A stretch of 64,000 nucleotides of DNA from Alkalisalibacterium limincola (GTDB lineage: Bacteria; Pseudomonadota; Gammaproteobacteria; Xanthomonadales; Xanthomonadaceae): contig NZ_VRTS01000001.1 of assembly GCF_008017755.1 (NCBI RefSeq), positions 496,001 through 560,000 on the forward strand, written 5' to 3'. The position numbers were made by a program, and so were the translations under genes. Below the pieces are notes generated by a model that ran no database searches, had not been told where the DNA came from, and worked only from the letters and a program-made list of their open reading frames with translations. Shown here in pieces: positions 1 to 8,446 of the stretch (the first letter of the stretch is position 1; the number at the start of each line of letters is the position of its first letter).

Positions 1-627
1 CGAGGTCGGGATCAGGCTGCTGCCACAGGCCCGTGCGCGGCGCAGGTCCTTGTGCGCCGCGTCGATGATGGTCTGGGTGTTGGTCAGGCTGTGGATCGTG
101 GTCAGGCTGCCGTGGCGGATGCCGATGCCTTCGTGGATCACCTTGACCACCGGCGCCAGGCAGTTGGTGGTGCACGAGGCCGCGGTGACGATGCGATGGA
201 TCGCCGGATCAAACAGGTCGCCGTTGACCCCAACCACCGCGTCCAGCACACCGGCCTCCTTGACCGGCGCGGTCACGACCACGCGCTTCACGCCCTGGTC
301 GAGGTAGGGCTGCAGCACAGCCTGCTTCTTGAACTTGCCCGAGGCTTCGACGACCACGTCGCAACCCGACCAGTCGGTGGCCTCCAGCGTCTTCTCGCCA
401 CCGAAACGGATCCGCCGCCCATCGACGACCAGGTCACCGTCCTCGTGGAACACCGGGACCGGCCAGGGTCCGTGGATCGAATCGAAGGCCAGCAGGTGGG
501 CGTAGGTGGGCGCGTCGCCGGCGGGGTCGTTGACCTGCACGAACTCGAATCCGGGGCGTCCCCAGGCGGCACGAAGCAGCAGCCGACCCATGCGGCCAAA
601 ACCGTTGATGCCGATCCGGATGCTCAT
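1..627 (-). CDS. ArsJ-associated glyceraldehyde-3-phosphate dehydrogenase, partial (3' end outside window)
   Basis: The first 209 residues are readable from the ATG at 627 to the left edge; the rest is missing. The Rossmann nucleotide-binding motif INGFGRMGRL starts at residue 7. The GAPDH active-site block SCTTNC puts the catalytic Cys at residue 152, and His179 in TTIHSLTNTQ is the likely base. The start overlaps the arsR stop (ATGA), so the two genes are co-transcribed. GAPDH genes fused to an arsR in this way usually precede arsJ: the enzyme makes 1-arseno-3-phosphoglycerate from arsenate and ArsJ exports it. The FEFVQVND...THLLAFD-type N-terminal region (residues 27-49) also resembles that subgroup. 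The arsJ gene would lie left of the window and is inferred, not seen. A housekeeping glycolytic GAPDH is the alternative. Confidence 0.85.
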   Translation of the reverse strand, partial: MSIRIGINGFGRMGRLLLRAAWGRPGFEFVQVNDPAGDAPTYAHLLAFDSIHGPWPVPVFHEDGDLVVDGRRIRFGGEKTLEATDWSGCDVVVEASGKFKKQAVLQPYLDQGVKRVVVTAPVKEAGVLDAVVGVNGDLFDPAIHRIVTAASCTTNCLAPVVKVIHEGIGIRHGSLTTIHSLTNTQTIIDAAHKDLRRARACGSSLIPTS

Positions 628-983
628 GCGCAACGGGCCTGGACGGCGCCGCGACGCGCCGGAGTCTCGCAACTCGCCCCACTGGCCGCACAGCAGTTCT
701 CGCCGAGGAACCCCACCAGGGCCGCGATGGCATCCAGCCGGGCGCGATAGGTGATGTGGCGGCCCTTCGGCTCTGCCTCGACAAGCCCGGCTGATACCAG
801 TGCCTTCAGGTGGAACGACAGGGTTGGCGGGCTCAAGTCGAGGGCGACGGCCATCTCGCCGGGGCAGTCGCCTACCGGGGCATGGCGCACGAGGTGTCGG
901 AACAGTGCCAGGCGACTGCGCTGCGACAGGGCCGACAACGCTTGAAGGGCCGCGTCCTCGGTCATTGAATCGGTCGAATTCAT
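624..983 (-). CDS. arsR: ArsR-family metalloregulator (arsenic operon repressor)
   Basis: A 119-residue winged-helix repressor. The recognition helix region lies near residues 48-65 (LDLSPPTLSFHLKALVSAGL), a typical ArsR/SmtB DNA-binding segment. The C-terminus holds a cysteine cluster, NCCAASGASC, plus a further Cys at the very end. This is likely the As(III) site, differently placed from the ELCVC motif of E. coli ArsR. Binding of trivalent arsenic should release the operator. The stop overlaps the start of the GAPDH gene. A perfect 7-bp inverted repeat sits directly upstream of the ATG and is the probable operator. Family assignment is firm; the inducer is inferred from the cysteines and the neighbour. 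Confidence 0.88.
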   Translation of the reverse strand: MNSTDSMTEDAALQALSALSQRSRLALFRHLVRHAPVGDCPGEMAVALDLSPPTLSFHLKALVSAGLVEAEPKGRHITYRARLDAIAALVGFLGENCCAASGASCETPARRGAVQARCA

Positions 984-985
984 TT

Positions 986-1002
986 TGATATTTCCAATAT
1001 CA
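986..1002 (-). promoter_or_regulatory. Candidate ArsR operator
   Basis: TGATATT-TCC-AATATCA is a perfect 7-bp inverted repeat with a 3-nt spacer, beginning 2 bp upstream of the arsR ATG. It is A+T-rich in a G+C-rich region. ArsR/SmtB proteins bind this kind of palindrome at their own promoter, so autoregulation is the simplest reading. No clear -35/-10 pair is visible. Confidence 0.65.
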
Positions 1003-1021
1003 TGGAATTATTAAACGGTAG

Positions 1022-1048
1022 TTTGCACCGAAACCGTCTCGGCGCAAA
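1022..1048 (-). terminator. Hairpin after phoU, possible weak terminator
   Basis: TTTGCACCGA and TCGGCGCAAA form a 10-bp stem with one A/C mismatch and a 7-nt loop. It lies 4 bp past the phoU stop and before arsR, both on the minus strand, so it is placed to separate the pst and ars transcripts. It lacks a strong U tract, so Rho-independent termination is uncertain. Confidence 0.35.
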
Positions 1049-1052
1049 TGCT

Positions 1053-1763
1053 TCAGGGCGTCAGGGGGATGTTGGTGTTGTCGCCCTTGGGGCGCTCATC
1101 CGCCGGCAGCTCGCCTTCGGCCTGGAACCAGATGTTCTCCGCGATGTTCGTCACGTGATCGCCGATGCGCTCGATGTTCTTGGCGATGAAAAGGAAGTGC
1201 GTGCAGGTGCCGATCACGCTCGGGCTTTCCATCATGTACGTCAGCAATTCGCGGAACAGACTGTTGTAGCGGGCGTCCAGGTCGACATCACGGTCGCGGA
1301 CATCGAGTGCACGTACTGCATCCCCGGCGGCGTAGGCATCCAGTACTTCGCGCAGCATGCCGGACGCGAACTCGACCATTTCCGACAGGCCATTGACGGC
1401 AGCCCGCGGCTGCGCCTCCGACAAGGCGAGCGAGCGTTTGGCCACGTTGGCCGCATAGTCCCCGATCCGCTCGATGTCGGCGGCAATGCGCAAGGACGAA
1501 AGGACCCCTCGCAGGTCGCCGGCCATCGGCTGACGAAGGGCCAGAAGGCGAAGTACATCGCCCGACACCTCCAGCTCGAGCTTGTCGATGCGCGCGTCGG
1601 CAGCGATGACCTCTTCCGCCAGGGCCCCGTCACCCTCGCGCAGCGCACGCATGCCCCCGCTCATCTGCTCCAGTGCGAGTTCCCCCATCCCGAGGATCTC
1701 GCCGCGCAGTCGCGCCAGTTCCTCGTCGTAGCTCTTGACGATGTGCTCGTTTCGCTTGTTCAT
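1053..1763 (-). CDS. phoU: Phosphate transport system regulatory protein PhoU
   Basis: A 236-residue protein of the normal PhoU length, made of two three-helix-bundle repeats. Each repeat carries the metal-binding signature: ADIERIGDYAANVAK in the first half and NIERIGDHVTNIAE in the second. PhoU links the Pst transporter to the PhoR/PhoB two-component system and keeps the Pho regulon off when phosphate is plentiful. The ATG at 1763 is chosen because MNKRNEHIVKSYDEEL is the usual PhoU N-terminus; the open frame continues upstream into pstB. It is last in pstSCAB-phoU, 14 bp after pstB. Confidence 0.97.
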   Translation of the reverse strand: MNKRNEHIVKSYDEELARLRGEILGMGELALEQMSGGMRALREGDGALAEEVIAADARIDKLELEVSGDVLRLLALRQPMAGDLRGVLSSLRIAADIERIGDYAANVAKRSLALSEAQPRAAVNGLSEMVEFASGMLREVLDAYAAGDAVRALDVRDRDVDLDARYNSLFRELLTYMMESPSVIGTCTHFLFIAKNIERIGDHVTNIAENIWFQAEGELPADERPKGDNTNIPLTP

Positions 1764-1777
1764 GGCGCCCACTCCGA

Positions 1778-2605
1778 TCAGCCGTAACGGCCGGTGATGT
1801 AGTCCTCGGTGCGCTTCGTGCGCGGATTGGTGAACAGATCGCTGGTGTCGGCCAGCTCGACCAGCTCGCCGAGGTGGAAGAAGGCCGTTCGGTCCGACAC
1901 CCGTGCGGCCTGCTGCATGTTGTGGGTCACGATGACGATGGTGAAGTTGGCCTTGAGCTCGTCGATCAGCTCCTCGATGATCGAGGTGGCGATCGGGTCC
2001 AGCGCCGAACAGGGCTCGTCCATGAGGATCACCTCTGGGCTGACCGCGATCGCGCGGGCGATGCACAGCCGCTGTTGCTGGCCGCCGGAAAGACCGGTGC
2101 CGGGCTGGTCCAGACGGTCCTTGACCTCGTTCCAGAGCCCGGCACGTCGCAGGCTGGACTCGACGATGTCGACCAGCTCCGCCTTGTTCTGGGCCAGACC
2201 ATGCAACCTCGGGCCGTAGGCGATGTTCTCGAAGATCGACTTCGGGAACGGGTTCGGCTTCTGGAAGACCATCCCCACCTGGGCACGCAGCAGCACGACA
2301 TCCAGCGACGAGGCGTGGATGTCCTTGCCGTCGAGCAGGATCTCTCCCTCGACCCGCGCGGATTCGATGGTGTCGTTCATGCGGTTGAAGCTGCGCAGGA
2401 ACGTGGACTTGCCGCAGCCGGACGGGCCGATGAACGAGATCACCTCGTGCTCGAAGATGTCCATCGACACCCCCTTGATCGCCTCCGTGTCGCCGTAGAA
2501 CACCTTCACGTCACGGGCGGACATCTTCACCCGCCCGGTGGATTTCGACGGCGAGTGCGCATCCAGCACAGGAGCCCCCAGCGGAACCTGGACCTGCTTG
2601 TTCAT
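1778..2605 (-). CDS. pstB: Phosphate ABC transporter ATP-binding protein PstB
   Basis: A 275-residue cytoplasmic ATPase that energises phosphate import. Walker A is GPSGCGKST (residues 60-68), the ABC signature LSGGQ is at 172-176, and Walker B VILMDEP is at 192-198, followed by the switch histidine in THNMQ. The NRMND and [11 protein letters not shown] motifs are typical of PstB. About 25 residues precede the conserved domain and are slightly longer than in E. coli. It lies 4 bp after pstA and before phoU. Confidence 0.97.
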   Translation of the reverse strand: MNKQVQVPLGAPVLDAHSPSKSTGRVKMSARDVKVFYGDTEAIKGVSMDIFEHEVISFIGPSGCGKSTFLRSFNRMNDTIESARVEGEILLDGKDIHASSLDVVLLRAQVGMVFQKPNPFPKSIFENIAYGPRLHGLAQNKAELVDIVESSLRRAGLWNEVKDRLDQPGTGLSGGQQQRLCIARAIAVSPEVILMDEPCSALDPIATSIIEELIDELKANFTIVIVTHNMQQAARVSDRTAFFHLGELVELADTSDLFTNPRTKRTEDYITGRYG

Positions 2606-2609
2606 CGAC

Positions 2610-3980
2610 TTACCACCTCTTTTCGAATTTTCTGCGCAGCCAGATCGCCAGCGCGTTGAGCGACAGCATCAGTGCGAGGAGCACGATGATCGCGGCCGAT
2701 GTGCGTGCCTCGAAGAAGTTTCGCAGTTCGTTGCCCTGCCACAGGTAGATCTGCACCGGCAGCGCATTGGACTGGTCGAACGGCCCGGTCGGCATCGATG
2801 CGACGAACGCATTCATGCCGATCAGCAGCAGCGGCGCCGTCTCGCCAAGCGCTTGGGCCAGACCGATGATCGAGCCTGTGAGGATGCCGGGCAGCGCCAG
2901 CGGGAGCACATGGTGGAAGACCGCCTGCGTCTTGGATGCACCGACGCCAAGTGCGGCCTGGCGGATCGATGGCGGGATCGCCTTGAGGGCGGCGCGCGTC
3001 GCGATGATCACGGTCGGCAGCGTCATCAGGCTCAACACCAGGCCGCCGACGACCGGGGCGGAGAGCGGCAGCTTGAAATACTGGATGAACACCGCGGCAC
3101 CGAGCAGGCCGAAGATGATCGATGGCACCGCGGCGAGGTTGTTGATGTTCACCTCGATGATGTCGGTGATGCGATTCTTCGGGGCGAACTCTTCCAGGTA
3201 GATCGCCGAGGCCACGCCCATCGGTACCGCCACCAGCAGCACGATCATCATCATGTACAGCGAACCCATGAACGCGCCGGCCAGGCCGGCGGACGCCAGC
3301 GAGGACCGCGAATCCGGGTTCGTGAACAGCGCGAGGTTGAAACGCAGGTCGAGAAGGCCGTCGGCATGCAACTGGTCGATCCACGACCTGACCCGAGGGC
3401 TGAGCTGCTGCTGCGCATCGGGCAGGTCGCGGTCGATGTTCCCCTTGAGCCACACGTCCACGTTGGCATCGGCGAGCAGGTTCACCCTCCGTGTCTGGCC
3501 GACGATCGACGGGTCGTCGACCACCATGTCGCGCAGGCGGATGCGCTCGCCGGAGGTGACCAGGCGGGTGGCATCGCGACCGTGCTCGGCGATGTCGGGA
3601 ATGTGCTCGGACAGGGCGGCGACGATCAGGCGGTTGAAGTTGATGAAGCCAACCGAGTTCTCCCACTCCAGTCGGCGCTCGCGGAAGGCATTGGCATCCT
3701 CGCCTGGTTCTCGATCAGGGGCCGCATCGATGGTCACCACGGCCGGATCGAAGTAGACGTCGAGCGTGATCGAGGCCTGCCAGAAGGCGGGCAGCCCCTT
3801 GCTGAAGATGTGGACGAAGAGGATCACGACGAAGGCCAGGCCCAGCAACATCGCCCCGAGGCCCATGGCCTTGAAGGTCTTCTCCTGGCGGTGACGGCGG
3901 GAGAGCGACTTGTTGACGCGGTCCTGCACTGCACTTGGCGGCAGGCTGCTGCGGTCCGGCGAATAGGAGGTCGTCTTCAT
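2610..3980 (-). CDS. pstA: Phosphate ABC transporter permease PstA (long form)
   Basis: An inner-membrane permease of 456 residues, against about 296 in E. coli. The extra length is N-terminal: a first membrane segment near residues 37-57, then a soluble periplasmic domain of about 170 residues. The standard permease core follows, with the EAA-type loop [26 protein letters not shown]. Long PstA proteins occur in many proteobacteria that also carry long PstC. The function of the inserted domain is not known to me. It is 1 bp after pstC and 4 bp before pstB, so translation is probably coupled. Confidence 0.95.
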   Translation of the reverse strand: MKTTSYSPDRSSLPPSAVQDRVNKSLSRRHRQEKTFKAMGLGAMLLGLAFVVILFVHIFSKGLPAFWQASITLDVYFDPAVVTIDAAPDREPGEDANAFRERRLEWENSVGFINFNRLIVAALSEHIPDIAEHGRDATRLVTSGERIRLRDMVVDDPSIVGQTRRVNLLADANVDVWLKGNIDRDLPDAQQQLSPRVRSWIDQLHADGLLDLRFNLALFTNPDSRSSLASAGLAGAFMGSLYMMMIVLLVAVPMGVASAIYLEEFAPKNRITDIIEVNINNLAAVPSIIFGLLGAAVFIQYFKLPLSAPVVGGLVLSLMTLPTVIIATRAALKAIPPSIRQAALGVGASKTQAVFHHVLPLALPGILTGSIIGLAQALGETAPLLLIGMNAFVASMPTGPFDQSNALPVQIYLWQGNELRNFFEARTSAAIIVLLALMLSLNALAIWLRRKFEKRW

Positions 3981-3981
3981 G

Positions 3982-5370
3982 TCAGTCGTACTGCTCGCGG
4001 TAGCGGCGGACGATCATCAGGGCGATCACGTTGAGGAACAGCGTGATCACGAACAGGGTCAGGCCCAATGCGAAGGCCACCAGCGACTGCGGTCCGGCGA
4101 AATCGGAATCGCCGGTGAGCTGGTTGACGATCGTCACTGTCATGGTAGACACGGCGTCGAACGGGTTGGCCGTCAGCACGGGTGAGTTGCCGGCCGCGAG
4201 CACCACGATCATCGTTTCCCCGACCGCGCGACTGGCCGCCAGCAGCACCGCACCGACGATGCCGGGCAAGGCGGCAGGCAGGACCACGCGACGGATCGTC
4301 TCCGAGCGGGTGGCTCCAAGGCCCAGTGACCCATCGCGGAGCGACTTCGGCACCTGGGTGATGATGTCGTCGGACAGCGAAGAGATGAAGGGGATCAGCA
4401 TGATCCCCATCACGACGCCCGCAGTCAGTGCCGACGTCGCCCGGATGTTCAGCCCCACCATGTCCCCCAGCCCGGCCAGGAACGGTCCGACCGCGACCAA
4501 CGCGAAGAAGCCATAGACGATCGTGGGTATGCCCGCCAGCACTTCCAGCGCCGGCTTGGCGAAACTGCGCACCCAGCTCGACGCGTACTCGGCCAGGTAG
4601 ATCGCCGCGAACAGGCCGATCGGGATGGCGACCGCCATGGCGATTGCCGCCACCAGCATCGTGCCGCCCAACAGCGGCAACATGCCGTAACGACCGTAGC
4701 CACTGGTTTCCGTGACATGGAAGACGGGGTTCCAGACCGTGCCGAAGAAGAAGTCGGCCGGGCGGATGAACTGGAAGAACTTCAAGGTCTCGCCGACCAT
4801 CGACAGCACGATGCCGATCGTGGTCAGGATCGCGACGGCCGAACTGAGCATCAGGGCGACCTGGACGACGCGTTCGATCTGGTTGCGGGCGCGCAGTGCC
4901 GGATTCATGCGCCGGAAGCCGAACAGCAGTCCCACCGCCGCCAGGCCCGCAGCGAGCCCGGTCAACAGCCATGCGCTGGTGCGCCGCAGGGCGCGCAGCT
5001 GCTCGGCTGCGGCCAGCTCCCAGGGTTGCGCACCCTGGACGAAGCCTCGTTCGCCAGTCAGTGCATGGATGCGCCGCAGGGCGACCCGCATCTCGTTGTC
5101 GGTAAGGCCGGGCCGTTCGACGCTGATCTGGGTTGAGATGCTGGCGTCGATGACCGTCGGTGCAAACACCAGCCATGCCACCACCAGGAGCAACGCCGGC
5201 CCCCCGGCCAGCAAGGCGAGGCGCACCCCGTGGTGCTGCGGCCTGGAATGCATCCGCGCAAGACCCGCCTCGCGCCCGCCGTGCGCCATCGCGCGACTGC
5301 GCACCAGCCCCATCTGGTAACCCACGACCATCAGGCCGAGCAGCAGCAATAGCAGTCCGTAGTTGCCCAT
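3982..5370 (-). CDS. pstC: Phosphate ABC transporter permease PstC (long form)
   Basis: A 462-residue inner-membrane permease, about 140 residues longer than E. coli PstC. The extension holds a first hydrophobic segment at residues 4-18, a second near 50-66 and a soluble stretch before the common core. The core carries the PstC coupling loop SLGLGATRSETIRRVVLPAALPG and the segment EVLAGIPTIVYGFFAL. It pairs with PstA to form the translocation channel. A 102-bp gap with a strong hairpin separates it from pstS, consistent with higher expression of the binding protein than of the membrane subunits. Confidence 0.96.
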   Translation of the reverse strand: MGNYGLLLLLLGLMVVGYQMGLVRSRAMAHGGREAGLARMHSRPQHHGVRLALLAGGPALLLVVAWLVFAPTVIDASISTQISVERPGLTDNEMRVALRRIHALTGERGFVQGAQPWELAAAEQLRALRRTSAWLLTGLAAGLAAVGLLFGFRRMNPALRARNQIERVVQVALMLSSAVAILTTIGIVLSMVGETLKFFQFIRPADFFFGTVWNPVFHVTETSGYGRYGMLPLLGGTMLVAAIAMAVAIPIGLFAAIYLAEYASSWVRSFAKPALEVLAGIPTIVYGFFALVAVGPFLAGLGDMVGLNIRATSALTAGVVMGIMLIPFISSLSDDIITQVPKSLRDGSLGLGATRSETIRRVVLPAALPGIVGAVLLAASRAVGETMIVVLAAGNSPVLTANPFDAVSTMTVTIVNQLTGDSDFAGPQSLVAFALGLTLFVITLFLNVIALMIVRRYREQYD

Positions 5371-5422
5371 TGAGCGGAGATCCCGACATTTCGATGACCG
5401 GCGAGAACCGGCGGTTGCACAA

Positions 5423-5455
5423 GCACAGGGCCTCCTGCGGCGAGGAGCCCCGTGC
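5423..5455 (-). promoter_or_regulatory. Stem-loop between pstS and pstC
   Basis: GCAC-A-GGGCCTCCT pairs imperfectly with AGGAG-CCCC-GTGC around a 6-nt loop, in the gap after the pstS stop. Such hairpins after a periplasmic binding-protein gene usually protect its 3' end or attenuate read-through, so that more binding protein than permease is made. That role is inferred from position only. Confidence 0.45.
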
Positions 5456-5472
5456 GCGCCGCGTTGAGCTGC

Positions 5473-6507
5473 TTACAGCACCGAGTTGCGGCTGCGGATG
5501 TTCTCCATCACTTCGGCACGCTCTTCGTCGGACAGCGGAATCAGGCCAGCCTCTTCCAGCGGGCTGCCTTCGCCCGACAGGGCATCGGAAACGAAGTACT
5601 GCGCGAACTCCTGGAGGCCCGGGATGACGCCGATGTGGTCACCCTTGACGTAGAAGTACAGTGGGCGGGACACCGGGTATTCGCCGGAGAGGATCGCCTC
5701 GACCGAGGGCGTGACGCCGGAAACCGTAGCCACCTTCAGGCGGTCGCGGTTGTTCTCGTAGAAGCTCAAGCCGAACACTCCCAACGCGTCGCGCTGGGCC
5801 GCCAGTCGGGCCAGGGTCTCGGTGTAGTCGCCGGCGATCTCGATCATGCGGCCATCGGTGCGGATCGCGTCGCAGAACTGGTTGCGGGCATCGCCCTCCA
5901 ACGCCTTGACCTCGTCGAAGGTGTTGCAGCCAGCGCGCACCACGTTGAGGTCGTAGACCTCGCGGGTACCGTGGTTGCTACCCGGGATCGCCAGCACGAT
6001 CTCCTGGTCGGGCAGGCTGGGATCGATCTGGTTCCAGCGGGTGTAGGGATTGGCGACCATCTGGCCGTCACGCGGGATCTGCGCGGCCTGCGCGAGGAAC
6101 ACGTGCTTGGGCTCGAGTGCGAAGGTGCCCGAATCCGAGCGCGAGGCAAACACGATGCCGTCGTAGCCGAACTTGACCTCGATGACTTCGGTCACACCAT
6201 TCTCGCGGCAGGCGGCCTTCTCGGCGTCGGTGATTGCGCGAGAGGCGTTGCCGATGTCGATCGTGTCGGTGCCCACGCCGGCGCAGAACTGGCGCATGCC
6301 ACCACCCGTGCCGCCGGACCCGATGACGGGGGTACGGAACTGGGCGTAGTTGTTGCCGAACTCTTCGGCGGCGATCGACGAGAACGGCAGCACCGTGGAG
6401 GAGCCAGCGGCCTGGATGTTGTCACGTGCGAACGCGGCAGCGGGCAGCGCGAGGGCGGCGGCTACGGCGACGCCAAGTGCGAGCTTGTTGAATCCGGAGA
6501 AGGACAT
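5473..6507 (-). CDS. pstS: Phosphate-binding periplasmic protein PstS
   Basis: A 344-residue periplasmic solute-binding protein. A Sec signal peptide covers about residues 1-27, with hydrophobic core LALGVAVAAALALPAAAFA. The mature chain opens with AAGSSTVLPF and carries the phosphate-binding loop GSGGTGGGMRQFC, both PstS hallmarks. Three cysteines in the mature region (FCAGVG, ACREN, GCNTF) may form a disulphide. It is first in the pstSCAB-phoU operon and is divergent from rnt. A Pho-box-like element lies 96 bp upstream. Confidence 0.95.
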   Translation of the reverse strand: MSFSGFNKLALGVAVAAALALPAAAFARDNIQAAGSSTVLPFSSIAAEEFGNNYAQFRTPVIGSGGTGGGMRQFCAGVGTDTIDIGNASRAITDAEKAACRENGVTEVIEVKFGYDGIVFASRSDSGTFALEPKHVFLAQAAQIPRDGQMVANPYTRWNQIDPSLPDQEIVLAIPGSNHGTREVYDLNVVRAGCNTFDEVKALEGDARNQFCDAIRTDGRMIEIAGDYTETLARLAAQRDALGVFGLSFYENNRDRLKVATVSGVTPSVEAILSGEYPVSRPLYFYVKGDHIGVIPGLQEFAQYFVSDALSGEGSPLEEAGLIPLSDEERAEVMENIRSRNSVL

Positions 6508-6602
6508 TTCCTGGGTTCCTCGGTAGTTGACGGTGTAGAGACCGGCGATGCCAGGCGGGGACGACCCCGCCCTGACGACGAGGAGAAGTCTGGACAGTGA
6601 AT

Positions 6603-6620
6603 GTTGCGGTTGTGTTGCAG
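6603..6620 (-). promoter_or_regulatory. Candidate Pho box upstream of pstS
   Basis: Read on the minus strand, this is CTGCAAC-ACAA-CCGCAAC: two 7-bp direct repeats separated by 4 bp, the architecture of a PhoB site. It agrees with 12 of 18 positions of the E. coli consensus. Its place before pstS in the divergent region supports the call, but no convincing -10 follows at the usual distance. Confidence 0.45.
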
Positions 6621-6689
6621 CCGGTCATATTTGTACCCGCCAGCGGTGGGTGGTCCCTCCGGTGGGCCGGACAGCCTCGGCCCGCCTGC

Positions 6690-6695
6690 TATCCT
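6690..6695 (+). promoter_or_regulatory. Extended -10 element of rnt (possibly leaderless)
   Basis: TATCCT preceded by TGC gives an extended -10 element (TGC-TATCCT). Only 7 nt separate it from the ATG at 6703, so transcription would begin at or next to the start codon. No Shine-Dalgarno sequence is present. Confidence 0.45.
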
Positions 6696-6702
6696 TGCGC
6701 CG

Positions 6703-7365
6703 ATGGATTCCTCCCCCAACCCCAATCCCGAAGCCGCTGCAACGCCCGAGCGGCCGCCGATGGCCAGCCGGTTTCGCGGTTTCCTGCCCGTGGTGGTGGA
6801 TGTCGAGACCGGCGGCTTCGATTGCGAACGCCACGCGCTGCTGGAGATCGCGGCGATCCCGATCGAGCTCGACGAGTCCGGGTTCTACCGCCCCGGCGAG
6901 GTGGTCGCATCGCACGTGGACCCCTTCCCGGGCGCCGAGATCGACCCCCGCTCGCTGGAAATCACCGGCATCGTGCTCGACCACCCGTTCCGGATGGCAC
7001 GCGAGGAGCGCGCCGCGCTCGACCACGTGTTCGCCAAGGTACGCCAGGCGGTGAAGCGCCATGGCTGCCAGCGCGCCATCCTGGTCGGGCACAACGCCTC
7101 CTTCGACCTGGGCTTCCTCAACGCCGCGGTGCGACGCACCGGGCACAAGCGCAACCCGTTCCACCCCTTCAGCACGTTCGATACCGTCACGCTGGGCGGC
7201 CTGGCCTACGGCCAGACCGTGCTGAGCAAGGCCGTGCAGGCCGCGGGCCTGGACTGGGACGACACCGAGGCGCACTCGGCCATCTACGACACCGAGCGCA
7301 CGGCCGAGTTGTTCTGTCTTGTCCTGAACCGGTGGCGCCAGTTCGAGGCCGCCAGCGGCGAGTGA
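6703..7365 (+). CDS. rnt: Ribonuclease T
   Basis: A 220-residue DEDDh 3'-5' exoribonuclease that trims tRNA and other stable RNA 3' ends. The metal ligands are visible: Asp33 and Glu35 in VDVETGGFD, Asp135 in [12 protein letters not shown], and His191 with Asp196 in HSAIYDTER. Each is offset by exactly 10 from E. coli RNase T. The ATG at 6703 gives the right length; one at 6760 would leave only three residues before the conserved RFRGF. No Shine-Dalgarno sequence precedes it. It converges on the next gene with a 13-bp gap. Confidence 0.95.
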   Translation: MDSSPNPNPEAAATPERPPMASRFRGFLPVVVDVETGGFDCERHALLEIAAIPIELDESGFYRPGEVVASHVDPFPGAEIDPRSLEITGIVLDHPFRMAREERAALDHVFAKVRQAVKRHGCQRAILVGHNASFDLGFLNAAVRRTGHKRNPFHPFSTFDTVTLGGLAYGQTVLSKAVQAAGLDWDDTEAHSAIYDTERTAELFCLVLNRWRQFEAASGE

Positions 7366-7378
7366 GGCGCGCCCGGGA

Positions 7379-7663
7379 TCAGGCGGGAGGCCTGGCCCTG
7401 GCTTCAGCGTGGCGCGCACGCCGCAACCGGAAGCCACGCACGAGGCCGAACAGGCTGATCGCGATCCACACCAGCTGCAGCAGGATCGCCGACAGGTTGG
7501 GCGCGTAGTACAGCGACAACAGGATGAAGAGCGCACCGAACAGGTTGGCCAGCTGGTAACCGATCGAGTGCGCGCCGAGCTTGTCGGCCTGGAGCAGGAA
7601 GAACGCGCCCACCACGAAAGCCACGCCGGCCAGGCCGACGAAGTCGTGCCACTGCATGCCCAT
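7379..7663 (-). CDS. Small CBU_0592-like membrane protein of unknown function
   Basis: A 94-residue protein with three hydrophobic segments, roughly residues 6-24, 30-50 and 55-75, and an Arg-rich C-terminal tail. It resembles the family of small membrane proteins named after Coxiella CBU_0592 (pattern GxxFxxxYxL...LFGALFILLSL); no function is established. The ATG at 7663 lies 2 bp after the rlmB stop, which decides the start over longer readings. It is translated as the last gene of an rnr-rlmB unit. Confidence 0.7.
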   Translation of the reverse strand: MGMQWHDFVGLAGVAFVVGAFFLLQADKLGAHSIGYQLANLFGALFILLSLYYAPNLSAILLQLVWIAISLFGLVRGFRLRRARHAEARARPPA

Positions 7664-7665
7664 GC

Positions 7666-8415
7666 TCACTCCCCGCGCTGTCGGACCGCTTCGAACAATG
7701 CCACACCGGCGGCCACGGAGACATTGAGGCTCTCCATGTCGCCCGGCATCGGAATGGAGGCCAGGCCGTCGCAATGCTCCCGCGTCAGCCGGCGCATGCC
7801 CTCGCCTTCCCCGCCCAGCACCAGGGCCACGTTGCCCTTCAGGTCGAGCTGGAACAGGGTCGCCTTGGTGTCACCGGCCAGGCCGTAGACCCACACGCCC
7901 ATGTCGCGCATCGCCTTGAGGGTGCGCGCCAGGTTGGTCACCCGGACCACCGGAATCCGGTCGGCCGCACCGGAGGAGGTCTTGCGCACGGTCGCGTTGA
8001 CCGGCGCGGAGCGGTCCTTGGGAATCACCACGGCCGTCGCGCCCGCGGCGGCGGCCGAACGCAGGCAGGCACCCAGGTTGTGCGGGTCCTGCACGCCGTC
8101 GAGCACCAGCACCAGGGCCTTGCCCGCGGCCTGTTCGACCAGCTCGGCGAGGTCGCCCTCGTCCCAGGTACGCACCGCGTCGTAGCGCGCCACCACGCCC
8201 TGGTGGCGCACGCCCCCGCCGACGCCGTCCAGCGCCTGCTGGTTGACCTTGCGCACGGGAATGCCGCGCTCGTGCGCTTCCTTGACGATCTCCTGCAGCC
8301 GCGGGTTCTTCGCCCCCGGCTCCACCAGCACCTCGCGTACGTTCTCCGCGTCGTGCTCCAGCGCCGAGGCCACCGCGTTGATGCCGGCGACCCAGCGACC
8401 CTGTCCGTTGCTCAT
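7666..8415 (-). CDS. rlmB: 23S rRNA (guanosine-2'-O-)-methyltransferase RlmB
   Basis: A 249-residue SPOUT (TrmH-type) enzyme that methylates the ribose of G2251 of 23S rRNA. The N-terminal substrate-binding domain is followed by the knotted catalytic domain: DGVQDPHNLGACLRSA (motif 1), LVLGGEGEGMRRLT (motif 2) and SIPMPGDMESLNVSVAAGV (motif 3). The length matches E. coli RlmB (243). It lies 31 bp after rnr, as in many gammaproteobacteria. Confidence 0.95.
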   Translation of the reverse strand: MSNGQGRWVAGINAVASALEHDAENVREVLVEPGAKNPRLQEIVKEAHERGIPVRKVNQQALDGVGGGVRHQGVVARYDAVRTWDEGDLAELVEQAAGKALVLVLDGVQDPHNLGACLRSAAAAGATAVVIPKDRSAPVNATVRKTSSGAADRIPVVRVTNLARTLKAMRDMGVWVYGLAGDTKATLFQLDLKGNVALVLGGEGEGMRRLTREHCDGLASIPMPGDMESLNVSVAAGVALFEAVRQRGE

Positions 8416-8446
8416 GTGCGTCTTCTTCCTGGATCAGTGGCCCCGC

